Below are positions 60,159-64,000 of a stretch of 64,000 nt of DNA, in pieces. Source of the DNA: Epiperipatus broadwayi. Taxonomy: Eukaryota; Onychophora; Udeonychophora; Euonychophora; Peripatidae. The stretch lies in NCBI GenBank assembly GCA_028023455.1, contig JAQFVV010012490.1:4652576-4716575 (forward strand). The letters are read 5' to 3'. Position numbers and translations under genes: made by a program. Position 1 is the first letter of the stretch, and every line of letters starts with the position of its first letter. The notes below the pieces were generated by a model. The model ran no database searches. It was not told the DNA's origin and saw nothing but the letters and a program-made list of their open reading frames with translations.

Positions 60159-60371
60159 ATGGGACTGTTCCTGCTTTATGCCATGTGGTTAACTAGAAAT
60201 TACTTTGTTTTTAAGCAAGGAAGTAAGGAACCATGGGAGATATGTAAAAAATTTATTCGAAGGACTATGTTCAGGGATTGCTTGTTAATACCTGAAAAGC
60301 TTTTCAGGGACACTTGGAGGCAACTTAGGCCACTGGATGAAGAATCTATTCTCAGACATGTTAATTAAATA
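60159..60371 (+). pseudogene. C-terminal ORF2 fragment, Tx1/L1-like LINE
   Basis: A 69-codon open frame beginning MGLFLLYAMWLTRNYF and containing KLFRDTWRQLRPLD. It matches in layout the end of the LINE ORF2 at about 52640-52818, where a LYAFW word is followed about 50 residues later by IFAATWPLV. The upstream frame is closed by a stop, so it is a 5'-truncated relic. No RT domain remains. Confidence 0.6.
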
Positions 60372-61193
60372 TTAATTCAAGGTTAAAAAATAAATGGTCC
60401 AGTTAGATGGAGAATAACAAAGAATTGCTGCCAATCAAAATATGGACTGCATAATGATCACTGGCTAAGTCACTAAATGAAGAGCCAGTTGTTCTGATAT
60501 AAAACTAGTTACATAATAATTACAGACTAAGTTTGAATGATGAGCTTTTCACTCTGATCATGAAATTAATTTGTCATAATAATTTTAACTAATGTATCAA
60601 AGGGGTATATTTTCTAATTTCAAAATTTTTTTTTACTAATGATTGTTGTAATAAGTGTAAGAAATCTAAACAAATGTATACCAAAAAGATTTATATTGTA
60701 ATTGTATGTGTATTTTCCTTAATAATTAAAGAAGACTAAATATCTTAATTATTGCATTATATATTCATGAAAGAAATACATACCATCAAATTGTGGTTGA
60801 CCAAGTTAAATTTATCAAGAGAATAATTAAATCTCTTTTAATAAAGATTTATGATTCTGAAGATATTAACTTATTTAAGAGTTCTTAAATGCTTTTATTG
60901 AGGTTGAAAAATCTGTTTGCTTGTTTGTTAATTCATGAGAGGACATTATAAAGATTTTTTTTCTTTCAATGTAGTAACATTAAATTATATTAAATATAAT
61001 ATAGTTTTGTTCACTTTTTTTTTAAAAAAAAAACTTTTTCAAATAAAAAGATAAAATGTCAACAATTTTAAACAGAAAAGTTACTTACTGATTTCTTATA
61101 CATATTGTAATGGTAAATACTCCTCAATATGAATCCTGTATAGGTCAGAACTCATAATAATGATACATAATATATATATTATAACAGTCAGGG
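60372..61193. other. Gene-free stretch
   Basis: AT-rich DNA, the beginning of which may be the 3' untranslated end of the LINE relic. Nothing else can be seen. Confidence 0.45.
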
Positions 61194-63674
61194 TGTTATT
61201 GGAAGTTTCAGTCTTACCGTATCTGCCATACAGGGCACCACCAGGCTATTGGAACCTGGAAAATTTATATAGTAGGCAGATACGTACTGTTAAGATTTAC
61301 ATTTTTACACATATTCCGACTGTCAGCCCATGCCACTAACTCAAGGAAATGCAGAAATTTGTAATAAAACTTGCTTAAAAAGAAACATCTTAATAAAAAA
61401 AAAATTCAATGAAATAAATAAATAAGCTACTGCCAGAAATAACACAAAGATTTATTGACACATATATAAATATTTAAAAATTGAGGAATAAAGATGACCT
61501 TAAATTTGTTATTATTTTTATATTTAAAATTTAAATTTTATAAATTCACACAGATGGATTTTAATAAGAGTTTGCTTTATAATGTTGAGTATAGATACTG
61601 TGTCGGTCAAATGATGTATATCTGTTTAACCCAGTTTGAATACTAGGTGAAAGTACCTCGAGGCCATTCATATGCGAGATATAAAAATCAAGAATACTAA
61701 GACCTCTGCCCTATTCATCTATTTTCGAGTCTAACCATGAACGAACAACATATCCAAGACACGCATAAATTATTTTTTTAACCCGGCCCAAGCTTAGCAT
61801 CAGGGAGAGACAATGGACTAGAATACTTACGGAACTAAGTTAAATGTGCATAAAATATAATATGAATTAAGTGTTTGTGCATGCTTGAATTATTGGACAA
61901 GTAACATAAAAGGTTAAGTTAATAAAAGGTTGAAATAACATTAGAAGACTTAAGCTATTTTAATTTAAATAATATATTTTAATAGATGTAATTTAAAATA
62001 TTAGAAATGTTTGAACTATCTCCATTATTCCCCGACTGATTACTGATAAATAATTTTACAATAAGGTGGATGGCAATTACGTAATATTTTGCAGTCCAAG
62101 CATTACTTTCCCAATTTAAATAAAATTATTAACTCATGTCCCCTCGATAAAGCAAATTAAAATAAGTCTTTCACAAAGCATTTTCGAGTTGCGTTGTGCC
62201 TTATAAACAATTTTAAAATATTTAAAGTCATCTATAAATATGAATATTAACTATGGGGCTAAATGTGAACAAAGTAAGCATTATTGAGATCAAGTTGGCA
62301 AACAAAAGGAAACTTAACTAGTATTTAAATTACAGATATTATTTTAAATTGGAAATATTTTTAAATGAAAAATAACTTACACCACAATGAAATGAAAACA
62401 TTTATATAACACTAAATGAGGAATAATGAAGGGCAAAAATTTAAGTATAAAATAGATGATCAAACGAAAGATAAATAGAAGTCTAATAAGAGAAAAATAG
62501 TTACATTATAAATATAAATTAAAGAAAAAAATGAAAGGTATTTATAAAAGGGTAAAGTAATAGTTCATGAGGAGATATATAAAGTTACCAGTCCTTGTTT
62601 CTTTGGTCCAGTTCCCTTGATGTCTGTGGCTTGATTACATATGTAGAGTGATTTGTCCAGACAAAAGGATTTGAAATATGCAGCATTTTTTACACGAAGT
62701 GCACAGACACAGTTTGGGTTTACTATTGGTTTGACACATATGGCATTTTGATGGATTTAGGACCCCAATGGCAGGCAAAGCTGTTGTGCCTAGTCGCCAA
62801 ACATGGTCATGTCCACCAAATTAATAGAACTTTTAACAGTTCGCATGTTGGACTCAGAACAGGAATTTTCCACAAAACTAGGACTCCATTGTTTTCTGCA
62901 TTTATTTTCAGAACAATCTAGGAGGATCATTTAAAGCACAAAATGCCGAATTATCAAAGCACAGGATCTGAATAATATAATGAACAAAATCTGAGTAAAT
63001 TCAGGAACAAAGTCTGACTGATTTTTTAAAAGCAAATCTGAATAAACAGTATTGAAAGCCAAAGGTCTGACTAATCAGTCTTGAAAGCCAAAGGTCTGAA
63101 TAAATAATTTCAGCAACACATCATGAATAAGTCAGGAACCAAAATCTGAATAAATTTTTGAAAGCCAAAAATCTGAATAAATCACTCTTGATGCCAAAGG
63201 TCTGAATAATCAGACTTGTTCTCCCCTCCTTTTATACCTTTTTGGAGATACTCTTCTATTGTTTTGCATATGATTTTAGATCTCGACAAGCCCCCTATGC
63301 TCCTTTGTTTCAAAGTAACTTTTTTCTAAAAATAAACTCATTTTTTATTATTGAATTCTGCATTTAACTTTGAATTTGATTTATACCCTTTGAGCCCAAA
63401 GAGCCCCTGAACAAAAATTTAGATTTGCAACTGAATTTGCATGGAATCTGTAAGCAGTACACTTATGTTTCTCAGATCATTCGATATGCCATTTTGTTAT
63501 GATTAAAATGAGCTATAACTTGTTTTTACGTTAAAATTTGGATTTTTTATAAAAGTTTTTGTAAAGACAATTTTTAATTTTTTATTTTTATTTTATTTTT
63601 TTTGTTTTTTAGATTTAATAACTGTAAATCATATTCACGGTCAATTGAACTTGTTTTACAGTGTAATAATTACA
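61194..63674 (+). repeat. Diverged relative of the TGTAACG LTR family, copy C
   Basis: The first 400 or so bases follow copy B: CTTACCGTA, ACAGGGC(A/G)CCA, AACCT(G/A)GAAAA, TAGGCAGATACGTA, the words around AGCCCATG(C/T)CACTA, CACTGCCAG or TACTGCCAG, and the CACAGAT region near 61550. Later sequence does not align by eye and includes a tandem array. The palindrome TGTAATAATTACA at 63662-63674 may be the other end, but no matching flanking duplication exists, so both limits are uncertain. Confidence 0.5.
62964..63214 (+). repeat. Degenerate tandem array of a 25-40-bp motif
   Basis: About nine repeats of the core TCTGAATAA or TCTGACTAAT, often preceded by TTGAAAGCCAAAGG or a similar word, with uneven spacing. 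Non-coding. It lies inside the diverged LTR-like region. Confidence 0.7.
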
Positions 63675-64000
63675 TTTATCTACATAGGGGCTTTTATAAG
63701 CCCTCTTAGTAGAAACTAATTTTTTTTAAAAAAAAGTTAAAACATTAAAAATGAAAAAAAAAAGATTATATCAAAAAGACAAGGATTACTGTTGGATTTA
63801 TTTACTATAATAATGACTTTTGATGCCTTCATAACTGGATTCAAATTTGAAACTGATGCTAACCTTTAGACAGGATTCTGTGAGTATTTGAATTCATTTT
63901 ATTATTATTGTTTTCTATAATTAATTATAATAAGAAATAATATATATATGATATAATGCAGGTGAAATAATATAAAAACGTTTATTTTAATATTTTTCTG
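63675..64000. other. Gene-free end of window
   Basis: AT-rich, no gene, repeat or RNA recognised. Confidence 0.5.

Overview
This window looks like intergenic DNA from an AT-rich animal genome (roughly three quarters A+T by eye). It is probably an invertebrate and most likely an arthropod. Reasons: no dense gene layout or host exon structure is recognisable; all recognisable coding sequence belongs to eukaryotic retrotransposons (RTE, CR1/Jockey-like with a PHD-finger ORF1, and Tx1/L1-like LINEs); and two LTR promoters pair a TATA box with a TCAGT initiator 28-31 bp downstream, the arthropod-style arrangement. I found no host gene that I can defend.

Layout. (1) 1-2415: non-coding flank with three inverted repeats. 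(2) 2416-23549: a 21-kb LTR retrotransposon (element 1) with very large LTRs, about 5.1 kb each once later insertions are removed. It has a PBS-like leader and a polypurine tract, and its internal region encodes only a broken coiled-coil, Gag-like protein with no pol. Its 5' LTR holds a 2.0-kb solo LTR; its 3' LTR holds an inverted/tandem satellite block that itself holds a 953-bp TIR element; its gag-like gene holds a nearly complete RTE LINE. (3) 23562-34167: a second LTR element (element 2) with about 2.9-kb LTRs, separated from element 1 only by an (AT)n tract. It also lacks pol, carries a 337-codon orphan ORF, and has a 1.75-kb solo LTR in its 3' LTR. (4) 34168-38535: old sequence with one RTE-like relic at about 37070-38075. 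(5) 38536-53060: a LINE cluster made of two minus-strand CR1/Jockey-like elements, then a plus-strand Tx1/L1-like element split by a 2.2-kb solo LTR. (6) 53104-64000: mostly featureless AT-rich DNA with one Tx1-like ORF2 tail and a third relative of the TGTAACG LTR family.

How it fits together. The duplicated LTRs give internal empty sites, so several insertions are supported by the sequence itself: solo LTR 7178-9201 against the empty site near 23174, the satellite block 16106-18327 against 2758-2769, the indel at 22616-23096, and the RTE LINE by its 11-bp target duplication. The most unusual content is the pair of side-by-side, pol-less, giant-LTR elements. They appear to be non-autonomous retrotransposons (LARD or TR-GAG style) that would need reverse transcriptase and integrase in trans. 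All LINE ORFs here are damaged; most LTR comparisons show a few percent divergence, so the insertions are not brand new. Family assignments come from motif reading only, without database searches.
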